Assembly: GCA_020630795.1 (NCBI GenBank)
Contig: JAHDIK010000001.1
Location: forward strand, 323,458-387,457
Origin: Colwellia sp.
Lineage (GTDB): Bacteria; Pseudomonadota; Gammaproteobacteria; Enterobacterales; Alteromonadaceae
Length of the DNA: 64,000 bases
Reading direction: 5' to 3'
Shown piece after piece: positions 1-8,768 of this stretch (its first letter is position 1; each line of letters begins with the position of its first letter). The notes beneath the pieces are model-generated. The model worked only from the letters and a program-made list of their open reading frames with translations. It had not been told where the DNA came from and did not search any database. A program made the position numbers and the translations under genes.

Positions 1-101
1 CTTTGTGCTTGAATGTCTGTCATTTCTTCATACCCTAGAGAAGACAGGTTTTTTATAAGATCAGGGTGAAGGTTTAATGAAGAAAAAGCTTTTGTAGTCA
101 A
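1..101 (-). CDS. DEAD-box RNA helicase, N-terminal part (DbpA-like), cut by window edge
   Basis: Reading the minus strand from 101 toward 1 gives 33 codons beginning MTTKAFSSLNL and continuing through HPDLIKNLSSLGYEEMTDIQ. An aromatic residue, a leucine-rich helix, then Gly-Tyr, Met-Thr and Ile-Gln is the Q-motif region that opens DEAD-box helicases, and the spacing is like that of DbpA, which remodels 23S rRNA during ribosome assembly. The Walker A motif and all later motifs lie outside the window. The frame has no ATG; the likeliest start is TTG at 99-101, because the frame is closed by a stop not far upstream. The family call is fairly sure; the DbpA subfamily is an inference from the short N-terminus. 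Confidence 0.68.
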   Translation of the reverse strand, partial: MTTKAFSSLNLHPDLIKNLSSLGYEEMTDIQAQ

Positions 102-178
102 AGGGGTTGTCTCGTAACAAAGGAAGTACAAGCATTTTACATGGTTTCAATCTTTTCTTCAGGAATTTATTCGGTGGT

Positions 179-907
179 TTATATAAACCAAAATTTAATG
201 GCTTTAGCTAAGTATAAAGGCTGTTCTAACGGTAACATATGACCTGTATTTTCAATGACCTCTAATTGTTTAGTTGCTTGAACTTTTGACGGTATGGCTG
301 ATAAATATGACTCTATTCGTTCAATATTTACTAACTTATCTTTGTCGCCAACTAAAAATTTTAGAGGTTGTTTAAGTTCGAATAGTTTGGGTAACAAATT
401 CTCGCGTTGTGTTGTAACGTTCAGTTGATGAACAAGTACATCTTTACCTAATGTTTCATCCATATCTTTAATGGTTTGAATAATAGGGTGGTTATTGTGA
501 TTGATTGGGTGTAACAAATGGTGAATACGCTTTTCTGGAATACCGTTGTAACCATTAGCTTTAATCCATTGAATCGTTCTAGAGCGCTCTTTTGTTTCTT
601 TTTCGGGTAAGCTGCTAGACATATTCGATACAAGTAACAACTTGGCAACTTTATCAGGGAATTTAAGCGCAATATTTGAGGCTATATATCCCCCGAGAGA
701 GAATCCTACGAGTAAACTGTTATTTGGTAGTTCTTCACTAATCGCCTGTGTAATCTCATCAATATTTGCAAGCGAAGGAATACGTAAATGCTTAACCGTA
801 AAGTTTTGAGGTAACTCCTGAGCTAACGCTTGCCATGCATTAGTCCACAAACGTTCATCACACATTGTGCCAGGAATAAAAAAAATGGTTTGCCCTGTTG
901 TTAACAT
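179..907 (-). CDS. alpha/beta hydrolase
   Basis: A 242-residue single-domain alpha/beta hydrolase. The nucleophile elbow is GFSLGG with Ser70. An oxyanion-type loop (IPGTMCDERLW) lies near residues 11-21, and the C-terminal ENTGHMLPLEQP carries the likely catalytic His. The C-terminal 'GHMxPLExP' form is common in carboxylesterase and MhpC-like hydrolases. No signal peptide or membrane segment is visible, so a cytoplasmic enzyme is likely. The substrate cannot be told from sequence. It lies upstream of the helicase on the same strand and is divergent from the receiver-TPR gene, with 256 bases of AT-rich DNA between them. Confidence 0.85.
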   Translation of the reverse strand: MLTTGQTIFFIPGTMCDERLWTNAWQALAQELPQNFTVKHLRIPSLANIDEITQAISEELPNNSLLVGFSLGGYIASNIALKFPDKVAKLLLVSNMSSSLPEKETKERSRTIQWIKANGYNGIPEKRIHHLLHPINHNNHPIIQTIKDMDETLGKDVLVHQLNVTTQRENLLPKLFELKQPLKFLVGDKDKLVNIERIESYLSAIPSKVQATKQLEVIENTGHMLPLEQPLYLAKAIKFWFI

Positions 908-1163
908 AATAATGGTTACCTAAATACACTGATTTATGTGAATCAATCGCCGTTATACTTGTACATTACAGGTAAAACGCATAATCTGAAATTGTATACT
1001 ATTTTAAATATTAAACTTACGAATATTGCACTTTTCATTTTACATTCTATATTCAATAAGTACTTGTAAGTTATTTTATTTAAATACATTTTTATTCATT
1101 TATTCTTGTTTCTTAAACAAATTATCAGCAAAAGTACATCTCCCCAAAAAAATGTAGGTTGTA

Positions 1164-2825
1164 GTGCATATGGACATAACGAATAAAAATGATTTAGACG
1201 ATTTTGCCAATTTGAATGTATTGGTGATTGATGACAACCGACTTGTTAACGATTTTCTCAAGAATACCTTTTTCGAATTAGGCTTTAAAACAGTGCGTTG
1301 TGCTGAAAATGCTTATCACGGATTGAGCTTATGCGATGATATTAAATTTCACATTATTGTGTGTTCTTTTAATGTAAAAAGTGACAAAGACGGTTTTCAT
1401 TTACTTGAAGAACTTAAGTTTAAAGGTCACGTTAGTAAAACAACCATTCTGATATTTTTAAGTACAGAAACCAGTGAAGCATTGGTTAATTCTATTGTAG
1501 AACTTCAGCCTGATGACTTTTGGGTGAAACCTCTGTTACCTAAAACTGTGATTAAACGTTTCAAATATACAATAGAAGTAAAAAAGCGTTTATTTAATTT
1601 GTATCACGCTATTGATAAAAAAGAGCCCTCTAAAGTGATTTATTACGCAGATCGCTTTTTACTCGACAAAGGATTGCAAAAATATCACCCAAATATAGAA
1701 CGTATGAAAGGTGAAGCCTTAATTAACCTTGTTGAATATAAAGAGGCAGAACGTTTTTTTAAAAGCTTACAAAGCAAATATAACTATGCTTGGGTTCATT
1801 TAGGTTACGTTCGTGCACTCCTTAAACAGAACAAAGTGGAAGAAATTCAAGAACTATTAGAAGAGCTTGTAAACAAGCCCGATTCGCGTTTTGCTACGCA
1901 TGACATGTTAGCTGAATATCATATGGAGCATGGAGAATTTGAAAAAGCGTACGACGAGATAAAACAAGCCACAAAATTAGCGCCAAGGAATATAGAGCGT
2001 AATAAAAAATCGTGGGATTTAGCTCGATTGAATCATGATCACTTAGGGCAATATATTGCGACTAAAAATATTGCAATTAATGCTAAAAATTCTATCCATG
2101 ACTCTCCAGCGTTACTGTTAAATGTAATACGTTCTGGGATTGACCTCGCTTGTACCATAACCGATGAGAGCTCCAACAAAATTTTAGCTGAAACTGATAA
2201 GCACATTCGAGAGCTTGAACACGGGTATGCTGACGCCGCTTCATTTAAGCAGCAAATTTATGTGGTTAAAGCACGTTTACATAATGTGCGTGAAGAAAAA
2301 TCTAAAGCTGAAAAGCTTGTAGAAACTCACTTATCAGTAAAACCTACAGAATCTATTGAAGACAACTTAGATAAAGTGAAGGTTTTTCATGAATTAGGTA
2401 TGAGAGAGGAAGCGACTATTCTGCTTAATGCAGTAAAGAATCAAGTTGCGGGAGATTCTTTAACAAATGAAGTATTGAGCAAATACGTAGAACAAGAGGC
2501 TGATGATAGAGCGGAAATTAACTTTACTCCTAAACAGCTAAACAGTATGGCTGTAGAGTTTTTTCAAAAGAATAAGTTTTTGCCTGCGTTGAATTCTGTC
2601 AATCAAGCGCTGCAACTAGCACCAAACAATATTAAGCTTTTATTCAGTTTATTGAAGATTCTTATCGTGATAAAAAACAAAGAAGCTCTAGAAGAAGATC
2701 AGATTAACATGGCCGAAAATGCGATTAAGAAGCTAGAAAAAGCAACGTTGGATGATAAAAAGTTACATGTGTTTAACGGACTTAAAAACAAATGGCAAAC
2801 AGAGAATACCAGCGTAGGTTCTTAA
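1164..2825 (+). CDS. receiver-TPR response-regulator-like protein, phospho-acceptor Asp replaced by Ser
   Basis: A 553-residue protein with an N-terminal CheY-like receiver (about residues 17-135) followed by tetratricopeptide-like helices to the C-terminus, for example around 180-290 and 460-520. The receiver keeps the acidic pair (Asp23-Asp24), the Ser/Thr of the fifth strand region (FLSTETSEA) and the Lys (WVKPL). The expected phospho-acceptor position in IIVCSFNVKSDKDG is Ser68, whereas related TPR response regulators have Asp ('CDYN'). Phosphorylation is therefore doubtful and it may act as a constitutive or protein-binding receiver. The start is GTG at 1164 or ATG at 1170. A membrane histidine kinase follows 207 bases downstream on the same strand, suggesting a functional pair. 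Confidence 0.82.
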   Translation: MHMDITNKNDLDDFANLNVLVIDDNRLVNDFLKNTFFELGFKTVRCAENAYHGLSLCDDIKFHIIVCSFNVKSDKDGFHLLEELKFKGHVSKTTILIFLSTETSEALVNSIVELQPDDFWVKPLLPKTVIKRFKYTIEVKKRLFNLYHAIDKKEPSKVIYYADRFLLDKGLQKYHPNIERMKGEALINLVEYKEAERFFKSLQSKYNYAWVHLGYVRALLKQNKVEEIQELLEELVNKPDSRFATHDMLAEYHMEHGEFEKAYDEIKQATKLAPRNIERNKKSWDLARLNHDHLGQYIATKNIAINAKNSIHDSPALLLNVIRSGIDLACTITDESSNKILAETDKHIRELEHGYADAASFKQQIYVVKARLHNVREEKSKAEKLVETHLSVKPTESIEDNLDKVKVFHELGMREEATILLNAVKNQVAGDSLTNEVLSKYVEQEADDRAEINFTPKQLNSMAVEFFQKNKFLPALNSVNQALQLAPNNIKLLFSLLKILIVIKNKEALEEDQINMAENAIKKLEKATLDDKKLHVFNGLKNKWQTENTSVGS

Positions 2826-3032
2826 AAAGTATAAATTAATTTACATATATTGAGCAGATTTTAAACATTAAGCTATGCTTAGATTATTGAGCCTTAAGAA
2901 CATTCGTGGCAATGTGTAAAAAGCTATCGAGTAAAAGTCGTTTAGAAATATAAATTAAAGGTTTTTTCGTAGGTATATAAATGAAATATAGTCATTTAAT
3001 TAAACATGTAGCTTTGCTGTAAAGGGACTTTA

Positions 3033-4628
3033 ATGAGGAAAGAAGTTTCATATAATAATAAATTAACTAAGCGAGTTTTAATTTATGTATTGCTGTGCAG
3101 TTCGATGTTGTCTCTTGTGTCAACGGCTGTTCAGCTTTATATCGACTATAACAAAGATATAAGTTCACTTGACGTTCGCTTCGACAACATAAAAAACAGT
3201 TATCTGCAATCCATCTCTACAAGCCTATGGGACTTTAATGAACCGTTAGTTAAGCAACAAATTAAAGGTATTGTTGACCTACCTAATATTCGCTACGTTA
3301 AAATTACGACCACCTTTGGTAAAGAATATGAATTCGGTATACCTGTTGTAAAAGTGGCGAAGAGTGAAGAATACCCTATATTTTATGAAGATAATGATAT
3401 TGGCGTTCTGCTAATACAGGCTGACTATAAAGATATTGAAGATGAACTTATTCGAAAGGCAGGTTTTATTGTTACGTCTGAGTTTATTAAAATTTTTCTT
3501 GTCGCATTTTTGATTGTATTTATTGTTCATTGGCTAATAACACGACATTTGTTTCTTATTACTTCCTATTCCCAGAACCTTACATTAGACAATTTAGACG
3601 AACCGCTATCTTTAAATAACAGACCATTAAAGAAAGACGAGCTTGATATACTCGTTGACGCTATAAACGACATGAGGTCGAAGATTAAAGACGACGTAGT
3701 TAAGCTTGAAAAAGCAGAAGATGCGTTATTACAGCTTAATGGTGAGCTTGAAGTAAAAGTGTATGACAGAACTGCTAAACTTGCCGAAAGCAATAATCAA
3801 CTACAGGCCTCGCTTGATGATCTCACGGTTGCTAAAGATCAACTGGTTCAATCTGAAAAAATGGCTTCGTTAGGGCAACTCGTTGCAGGTGTTGCTCATG
3901 AAGTTAATACTCCATTGGGGATTTGTGTAACATCTATTTCAGCTCTGAAAGAAAAAGTAAACGATCTGATTAACTTGATTGAGTCAGGCAACCTTACAAA
4001 GTCACAATTAATGTCTACGTTAAACTTGTTGATTGAATATCAGCAGATTGTAGAGCGTAGTTTAGACAAGGCTGTAAATTTAATTAGAGGCTTTAAGTCG
4101 GTAGCTGTAGAGCAACATACAGATCCTGAAATTAATATTAATTTGTCTCAACATATTAACGACATTGTTAATACGGTTAAAACCCTATTTAAGCGAAAGA
4201 ATTACAATATTACGATTGACTTAGATGATTCATTAGAGCTTGTAACATTCCCAAGTGCTTGGAACCAAATTCTCACTAATTTTTTAATGAACTCACATAT
4301 TCATGGGTTTGAAGACAGAGACGGTGGTAACATTGCACTTACGTTTATAGAAGAAGACGGCATGTTAAAGTTTACCTACTCAGACAATGGTAAAGGACTG
4401 CATGGCGACGTTAAAAATAAGATATTTGATCCTTTTGTAACAACCAAGAGAGGCCAAGGTGGTACAGGGTTAGGTATGAATATTGTATTTAACTTAGTCG
4501 ATGCTAAATTAGGCGGAAAAGTACGGCATGTAGATACAGAAGAAGGTTGTACTTTTGAAGTGATTGTTCCTATTACTCATAAAAAAGTTGTAAATAGAGT
4601 GCCTAAAGTGGATGTTATTGAAGATTAA
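3033..4628 (+). CDS. membrane sensor histidine kinase
   Basis: A 531-residue kinase. A membrane segment at about 14-34 and another at about 151-170 bracket a periplasmic sensor domain of some 115 residues. A HAMP-like linker and coiled coil (about 171-275) lead to the HisKA motif GVAHEVNTPLG with His289. The ATP-binding domain follows, with an N box (NSHIHGFE), DNGKGLHGD, and the G box TTKRGQGGTGLGM. The kinase core closely resembles that of the GAF kinase at 36666-38630; both carry the unusual HE(V/I)NTPLGICVT form. No receiver is fused. The partner is unknown; the preceding receiver-TPR gene is the obvious candidate by position but lacks the phospho-acceptor Asp. Confidence 0.9.
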   Translation: MRKEVSYNNKLTKRVLIYVLLCSSMLSLVSTAVQLYIDYNKDISSLDVRFDNIKNSYLQSISTSLWDFNEPLVKQQIKGIVDLPNIRYVKITTTFGKEYEFGIPVVKVAKSEEYPIFYEDNDIGVLLIQADYKDIEDELIRKAGFIVTSEFIKIFLVAFLIVFIVHWLITRHLFLITSYSQNLTLDNLDEPLSLNNRPLKKDELDILVDAINDMRSKIKDDVVKLEKAEDALLQLNGELEVKVYDRTAKLAESNNQLQASLDDLTVAKDQLVQSEKMASLGQLVAGVAHEVNTPLGICVTSISALKEKVNDLINLIESGNLTKSQLMSTLNLLIEYQQIVERSLDKAVNLIRGFKSVAVEQHTDPEININLSQHINDIVNTVKTLFKRKNYNITIDLDDSLELVTFPSAWNQILTNFLMNSHIHGFEDRDGGNIALTFIEEDGMLKFTYSDNGKGLHGDVKNKIFDPFVTTKRGQGGTGLGMNIVFNLVDAKLGGKVRHVDTEEGCTFEVIVPITHKKVVNRVPKVDVIED

Positions 4629-4632
4629 CAAA

Positions 4633-4671
4633 ACGGTAGTATGTGATTCTATTTTCATTTCATACTACCGT
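4633..4671. terminator. inverted repeat between convergent genes, likely bidirectional terminator
   Basis: ACGGTAGTATG at 4633-4643 pairs perfectly with CATACTACCGT at 4661-4671 across a 17-base loop. It sits in the 60 bases between the convergent histidine kinase and CBS-protein genes. The following T-run is weak, so the terminator call rests on stem and position. Confidence 0.55.
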
Positions 4672-4688
4672 ATTGTAACAGTCTTTGT

Positions 4689-5087
4689 TTACTCTTCAGC
4701 TTGTTTGAATACCATTTGAGTATAATCAACCATACCTAAGAGCTTTTCATTTTTAACAACCGGTGCCGTGTGGATACCTAATCGCTCAAAAAGTCGCGCG
4801 CAGTATTTTACGTCCATTGTTGGTTTTACAGTTAATACAGGCTTGGTCATAATTTCGTACAAGTTAACACGCTCAGGAGAGCGGTCTTTAGCCAGTACTT
4901 CTTTTGCAATGTCAGACAACATGACTAAACCATACTCGTCGTCGTCGTGTCTTTTATTAATAATTAAAGCTTCCACGTTATGTTTTTTGGCTAGTTGAAT
5001 ACCTTCTGCGACGGTTACCATGCCATCAGCTAGTTGGTAGCTGTCGCTCGACATTGCATCTTCTACACATACTTTTTTACTGCTCAT
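4689..5087 (-). CDS. CBS-domain pair protein of the DUF1538 operon
   Basis: A 132-residue stand-alone Bateman module. The first CBS motif runs from about residues 8 to 68 (AMSSDSYQLADG, VEALIINK, GLVMLSDIA) and the second from about 73 to 130 (IMTKPVLTVKPTMDV, GIHTAPVVKNEKLLGMVDY). CBS pairs bind adenine nucleotides or other anions and gate partner proteins. There is no membrane segment or catalytic domain. The start overlaps the stop of the PII-like gene by four bases (ATGA), so the two are translationally coupled. It is the last gene of the operon with the two DUF1538 membrane proteins; a role as nucleotide-sensing regulator of that pair is inferred from the operon. Confidence 0.88.
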   Translation of the reverse strand: MSSKKVCVEDAMSSDSYQLADGMVTVAEGIQLAKKHNVEALIINKRHDDDEYGLVMLSDIAKEVLAKDRSPERVNLYEIMTKPVLTVKPTMDVKYCARLFERLGIHTAPVVKNEKLLGMVDYTQMVFKQAEE

Positions 5088-5434
5088 AACTCTTCCTCAA
5101 TTTTTCCTTTCAATCGCTCAACTTGATGAGCAACACCCACGGCGTCTTCTACATCTATTTGTATTGCAATGCCTTTGCCCGGATCTTGATCAAAGCCTGC
5201 TGCTGTGGCAATGCGTTCTAATATTTTTCGGCTTAAGTGCTCTTCAACGACGAATAGCAATACGTCTCTTTGTGTTTCGAGCTGCATACCAAAAAACGTT
5301 CGCTGTCGTTTAATACCTTCACCACGAGCGTTGTTAATTATTGTTGTACCTGTTGCTCCTGCCATTCGTGCTGCTTTCATAACAGCCTCCGTTGCATCGT
5401 CTTCTATAAAAGCAACTATCAGCTTAAAATGCAT
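5084..5434 (-). CDS. PII-like signalling protein of the DUF1538 operon
   Basis: A 116-residue protein with the PII ferredoxin-like layout. A first beta-strand (FKLIVAFIEDD) and helix (TEAVMKAARMAGA) lead to GTTIINNARGEG at the start of the T-loop, then a second strand (DVLLFVVEE), helix and the C-terminal DPGKGIAIQID, like the 'GDGKIFV' segment of GlnB. The T-loop is short and basic (GIKRQRTFFGMQLE) and has no equivalent of the uridylylated Tyr of GlnB, so it is not the general nitrogen PII. It starts 9 bases after the second DUF1538 gene and overlaps the CBS gene. By analogy with other PII-transporter pairs it probably controls the membrane proteins; the ligand is unknown. Confidence 0.8.
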   Translation of the reverse strand: MHFKLIVAFIEDDATEAVMKAARMAGATGTTIINNARGEGIKRQRTFFGMQLETQRDVLLFVVEEHLSRKILERIATAAGFDQDPGKGIAIQIDVEDAVGVAHQVERLKGKIEEEL

Positions 5435-5443
5435 GGTATTTTC

Positions 5444-6226
5444 CTACTCTTCTGTTTGGTTATCATGTGTATTAATGTGCGTTAGTTGTGCATATGCCAT
5501 TACAGCCATAATTGGAAATAAGCTTGCAAAAGCGATCAGACCAAAGCCGTCAATAAGTGGGCTTCGTCCCGGAATTGTACTTGCCAACCCTAAACCTAAT
5601 GCGGCTACAAGTGGAACGGTAACGGTTGACGTTGTTACTCCACCAGAATCATATGCAAGCGGTACTATAAGTTTAGGACAAAATATGGTTTGAATAACAA
5701 CAACGATGTAACCGGTAATAATGTAGTAATGGATTGGATCTCCTACTACGATACGGTAGCTTCCCAATGAGATACCAATTGCTACACCAATTGCCACTGC
5801 AATACGTAAGCTTGTTGCATTGATTGCTCCACCAGATACTTCTTCTGCTTTTAATGCAACAGCAATGAGCGATGGTTCAGCTATTGTTGTACTAAAGCCA
5901 ATTGCTGCAGCAAATGCATATATCCAGCCATAGTCAGACCACACAAGGCTACCTGTAAGTATTTCTCCGCCAGATAAAAAGTCGACTGATGTAAGTTGTT
6001 CAGCCATCATTTTGCCTAGTGGAAATAACGCTTTTTCTAGTCCGAGAAGAAATAGCGCAAGCCCCAATAGTACATAGAAAAAACCAAAACCAACTTTTTT
6101 AACATTTGGAATAGGTTTGCGTATAACAAAAAGCTGAAAAACCAAGATTATTGACAGTATTGGCAGTACATCTACAACTGTCGCTTTAAGGGTGCTAAAT
6201 ATTTCGATTAAAATTTCAGGCATCAT
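5444..6226 (-). CDS. DUF1538 integral membrane protein, second copy
   Basis: A 260-residue polytopic membrane protein, about six to seven hydrophobic segments, very similar to the preceding gene product. Two signature loops are present: [16 protein letters not shown] in the first half and [17 protein letters not shown] in the second, followed by [18 protein letters not shown]. Both loops are polar and rich in Thr, Ser and Pro within hydrophobic surroundings, as in pore or substrate loops of secondary transporters. DUF1538 has no established function; a transporter or channel is inferred. Its start overlaps the stop of the upstream DUF1538 gene, so the two are probably made together and may form a heteromer. 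Confidence 0.88.
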   Translation of the reverse strand: MMPEILIEIFSTLKATVVDVLPILSIILVFQLFVIRKPIPNVKKVGFGFFYVLLGLALFLLGLEKALFPLGKMMAEQLTSVDFLSGGEILTGSLVWSDYGWIYAFAAAIGFSTTIAEPSLIAVALKAEEVSGGAINATSLRIAVAIGVAIGISLGSYRIVVGDPIHYYIITGYIVVVIQTIFCPKLIVPLAYDSGGVTTSTVTVPLVAALGLGLASTIPGRSPLIDGFGLIAFASLFPIMAVMAYAQLTHINTHDNQTEE

Positions 6227-6963
6227 TAACTCAACACCATTCCGTAAATCATTACAAATATCATTGGTGTTAGTGACGCAAACGCGATTAAACCAAAACC
6301 ATCTATCATGGGGTTTCGTCCTTTAATTGATGAAGCAAGTCCAACCCCCAATGCCGTAACAAGTGGCACTGTAATGGTTGATGTTGTTACACCGCCAGAG
6401 TCGTAAGCAATACCTATAATCCATTGTGGTGCGAAAATTGTCATAATTACTACGAGTACATAGCCACCTAAGATTAAGTACTGTATCGGCCACGCTCTTA
6501 ATATACGTAAAACACCGATAACAATTGCTAACCCTACTGAAAACGCGACGGTATAACGCAATCCGTTAGCGTATGAAGCTTGAGAAGCGTCTGTCGCTTC
6601 AATAATTCCGCCTGTAGCAGCAACATTTGCTGCCTCTTTCGCGACAGCAATAAGGGAGGGTTCTGCCACCGTAGTACCAAAGCCTAAGCAAAATGCAAAT
6701 GTGAGTAACCACCAAATACTGCCTTTTTTAGCAAAGGCTTGTGCCATTGATTCGCCAATGGGGAACAGGCTCATTTCTAAGCCATAGATAAAAAATGTTA
6801 AGCCAAGTACAACCAGTACAAGGCCTACAAAAATTTCACCTATGTTTGGCATTGTTTGCTGTAACACAACAAACTGGAAAAAAGCGATCACGAGAATAAT
6901 AGGGAGTAAATCTTTGAAACTTCCTAAAAATGCTTTGAAAAAAACGAGTAATTGTTGATTCAT
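6226..6963 (-). CDS. DUF1538 integral membrane protein, first copy
   Basis: A 245-residue polytopic membrane protein and the first gene of the DUF1538-DUF1538-PII-CBS operon. It has the same two loops as its paralogue: [18 protein letters not shown] in the first half and [20 protein letters not shown] in the second, then [18 protein letters not shown]. The segments before these loops are also shared ([10 protein letters not shown] here, GLEKALFPLG in the other). The two genes therefore arose by duplication. A Thr-Thr pair inside each half-loop suggests an older internal duplication as well. The function is unknown; membrane transport is the likeliest reading. Confidence 0.88.
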   Translation of the reverse strand: MNQQLLVFFKAFLGSFKDLLPIILVIAFFQFVVLQQTMPNIGEIFVGLVLVVLGLTFFIYGLEMSLFPIGESMAQAFAKKGSIWWLLTFAFCLGFGTTVAEPSLIAVAKEAANVAATGGIIEATDASQASYANGLRYTVAFSVGLAIVIGVLRILRAWPIQYLILGGYVLVVIMTIFAPQWIIGIAYDSGGVTTSTITVPLVTALGVGLASSIKGRNPMIDGFGLIAFASLTPMIFVMIYGMVLS

Positions 6964-7110
6964 ATAACCTTTGAATGATGTTTTTCGGTTATTATAATTA
7001 AGGAAACAATACTGTTTTTTGATCTACATTAAAGAACGATAACTTTAATGAAATCATGTTGTTTTTAGCCAGCCTATTTAAAAAAAGTAAAGTTCAATTA
7101 AGGGACATTT

Positions 7111-8652
7111 ATGCAGTTAACAGGTAAAAGTTTAATCGCAGGGCATTGGGAAAAGGGCAGTGAACTTGGGTTTAACGCTATCAACCCTGCGCTTAACACA
7201 CCATTATCGCAAACTTACTATAACGCGACTGAACAACTAATCGAAAAAGCGATAGAAGAAGCCAATAGCGCTTTTGCCGTGTATAGCTTGTTAAGTGCAA
7301 ATCAAAGAGCTGAGTTTCTTCGTAAAATCGCTGATAATATTCTTGATTTAGGCGAGCAACTTATTGATGTTTGCAACCAAGAAACTGGGCTAACTAAAGA
7401 TCGTATCGTTACCGAACGCTCTCGTACTCTTCATCAGTTAACTTTATATGCTCAGCAAATCGAATCTCAAGAATATTTGCCTGTTTTCGAGGCCGCAGAC
7501 GCAAACCGAAAACCCTTACCTAAACCAGACATTAGGCTGGGCTATATTCCGCTAGGTGTGGTTGGCGTATTTGCAGCGAGTAATTTTCCGTTAGCGTACT
7601 CTACGTGTGGTGGTGATACAGCTTCAGCACTAGCAGCAGGTTGTTGTGTGATTATGAAAGCACATACTTCTCATCCAGGTACTTCTGAATTGGTTGCAAG
7701 TGCAGTGTTAAAAGCGATAGAAGAATGTGAATTACCTAAAGGCGTTTTTTCACTCATTCAAGGTGACGACTACCAATTGTCTACCAAGATTGTTAAACAC
7801 CCGAAAGTTAAAGCTATTGGGTTTACTGGATCTGAACGTGTTGGCATGATTTTGCAGCGTCAAGTATATGATCGGGAAGACCCAATACCGTTTTATGGTG
7901 AGTTAGGCAGTACTAATCCTCAATTTTTATTGCCAAGTAAATTAAGTGAAAACCCCGAACAACTCGCCCAGTTATTTGTTGAGTCAGTCACCTTAGGTCA
8001 AGGGCAGTTCTGCACAAACCCTGGTCTTTGGGTGGTGTTAAAAGACGAAAAAGATAACGATAGTTATACACGTTTTTCCAATATGTGTTCAGAAAAAATA
8101 AAGGTAAAACAGGCGGGTGTAATGTTAACGCCAGATATTGCTAAAGACTATCAACGTTCAGTCGATAACTTTAAACAATTAGATGGAGTGATGTGTATTG
8201 CGCACGGGCAGCGGGCTAAGTTTGAACACTTTTGTGCGCCAGCGTTGTTTGAAACAAATGTTAAAACTTTCTTAAATTCACAGGAATTAAGAACTGAAGT
8301 TTTTGGACCATGTGCGGTTATTGTATTGTGCGAATCGTTTAAAGACGTTATTCGGGTAGTCGACAATATGAAAGGAAATTTAACGGCAAGTATTCACGCA
8401 AATCAAAGTGATCGTGAACATGTTATGTTTCTTTCACACAAGTTAGCAAATAAAGTTGGACGTTTAATATACAACCAAATGTCAACAGGTGTTGAAGTGT
8501 GCGGGGCAATGAACCATGGAGGCCCATTTCCGGCGTCAACTGATATTAGGTCTACATCAGTTGGGAATGAGTCCATAAAACGCTTTCAACGACCTATCTG
8601 CTATCAGAATATGCCTGAAGACTTTTTGCCTTGCTTGTTAAAAAAATGTTAA
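7111..8652 (+). CDS. NADP-type aldehyde dehydrogenase (2,5-dioxovalerate / fatty aldehyde dehydrogenase family)
   Basis: A 513-residue aldehyde dehydrogenase that oxidises an aldehyde to a carboxylate in the cytoplasm. The catalytic Cys301 is in GQGQFCTNPGL, the general base Glu264 in YGELGSTNP, and the cofactor region is GFTGSERVG. The conserved C-terminal NHGGPFPASTDIRSTSVG and ALPKPDIR-like segment (PLPKPDIRLGYIPLG) place it in the family of alpha-ketoglutaric semialdehyde (2,5-dioxovalerate) dehydrogenases and of the Vibrio harveyi fatty aldehyde dehydrogenase. Which aldehyde is used here is open, because no sugar-acid or hydroxyproline pathway genes are adjacent. An RBS-like AGGGAC lies just before the ATG. 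A GntR regulator gene follows on the same strand. Confidence 0.88.
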   Translation: MQLTGKSLIAGHWEKGSELGFNAINPALNTPLSQTYYNATEQLIEKAIEEANSAFAVYSLLSANQRAEFLRKIADNILDLGEQLIDVCNQETGLTKDRIVTERSRTLHQLTLYAQQIESQEYLPVFEAADANRKPLPKPDIRLGYIPLGVVGVFAASNFPLAYSTCGGDTASALAAGCCVIMKAHTSHPGTSELVASAVLKAIEECELPKGVFSLIQGDDYQLSTKIVKHPKVKAIGFTGSERVGMILQRQVYDREDPIPFYGELGSTNPQFLLPSKLSENPEQLAQLFVESVTLGQGQFCTNPGLWVVLKDEKDNDSYTRFSNMCSEKIKVKQAGVMLTPDIAKDYQRSVDNFKQLDGVMCIAHGQRAKFEHFCAPALFETNVKTFLNSQELRTEVFGPCAVIVLCESFKDVIRVVDNMKGNLTASIHANQSDREHVMFLSHKLANKVGRLIYNQMSTGVEVCGAMNHGGPFPASTDIRSTSVGNESIKRFQRPICYQNMPEDFLPCLLKKC

Positions 8653-8713
8653 CCAAAAATGCGATATTTTAGCTCTTGTTAACAAAAAATTAATATTTTA
8701 TGCAATATTTGCT

Positions 8714-8740
8714 TTGAATTCACTCTTGAATCTTTATAAT
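8714..8740 (+). promoter_or_regulatory. candidate sigma-70 promoter of the GntR gene
   Basis: TTGAAT at 8714-8719 and a perfect TATAAT at 8735-8740 lie 15 bases apart, or 16 bases if TTTGAA at 8713 is used, and 29 bases ahead of the GntR start. This suggests the regulator can be transcribed separately from the aldehyde dehydrogenase. Confidence 0.45.
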
Positions 8741-8768
8741 AGTCGTCACTGTTTTCAGGGAATGCTTT

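Noticed and set aside
2981..3022. 13-codon reading frame (MKYSHLIKHVALL) just ahead of the membrane histidine kinase gene
   Set aside because: It could be a leader peptide but has only a weak ribosome site, no attenuator structure and no codon bias.
5205..5693. 162-codon plus-strand frame antisense to the PII-like and DUF1538 genes
   Set aside because: It lies wholly opposite two well-supported genes, has no ribosome site and its translation looks like mirrored membrane protein sequence.
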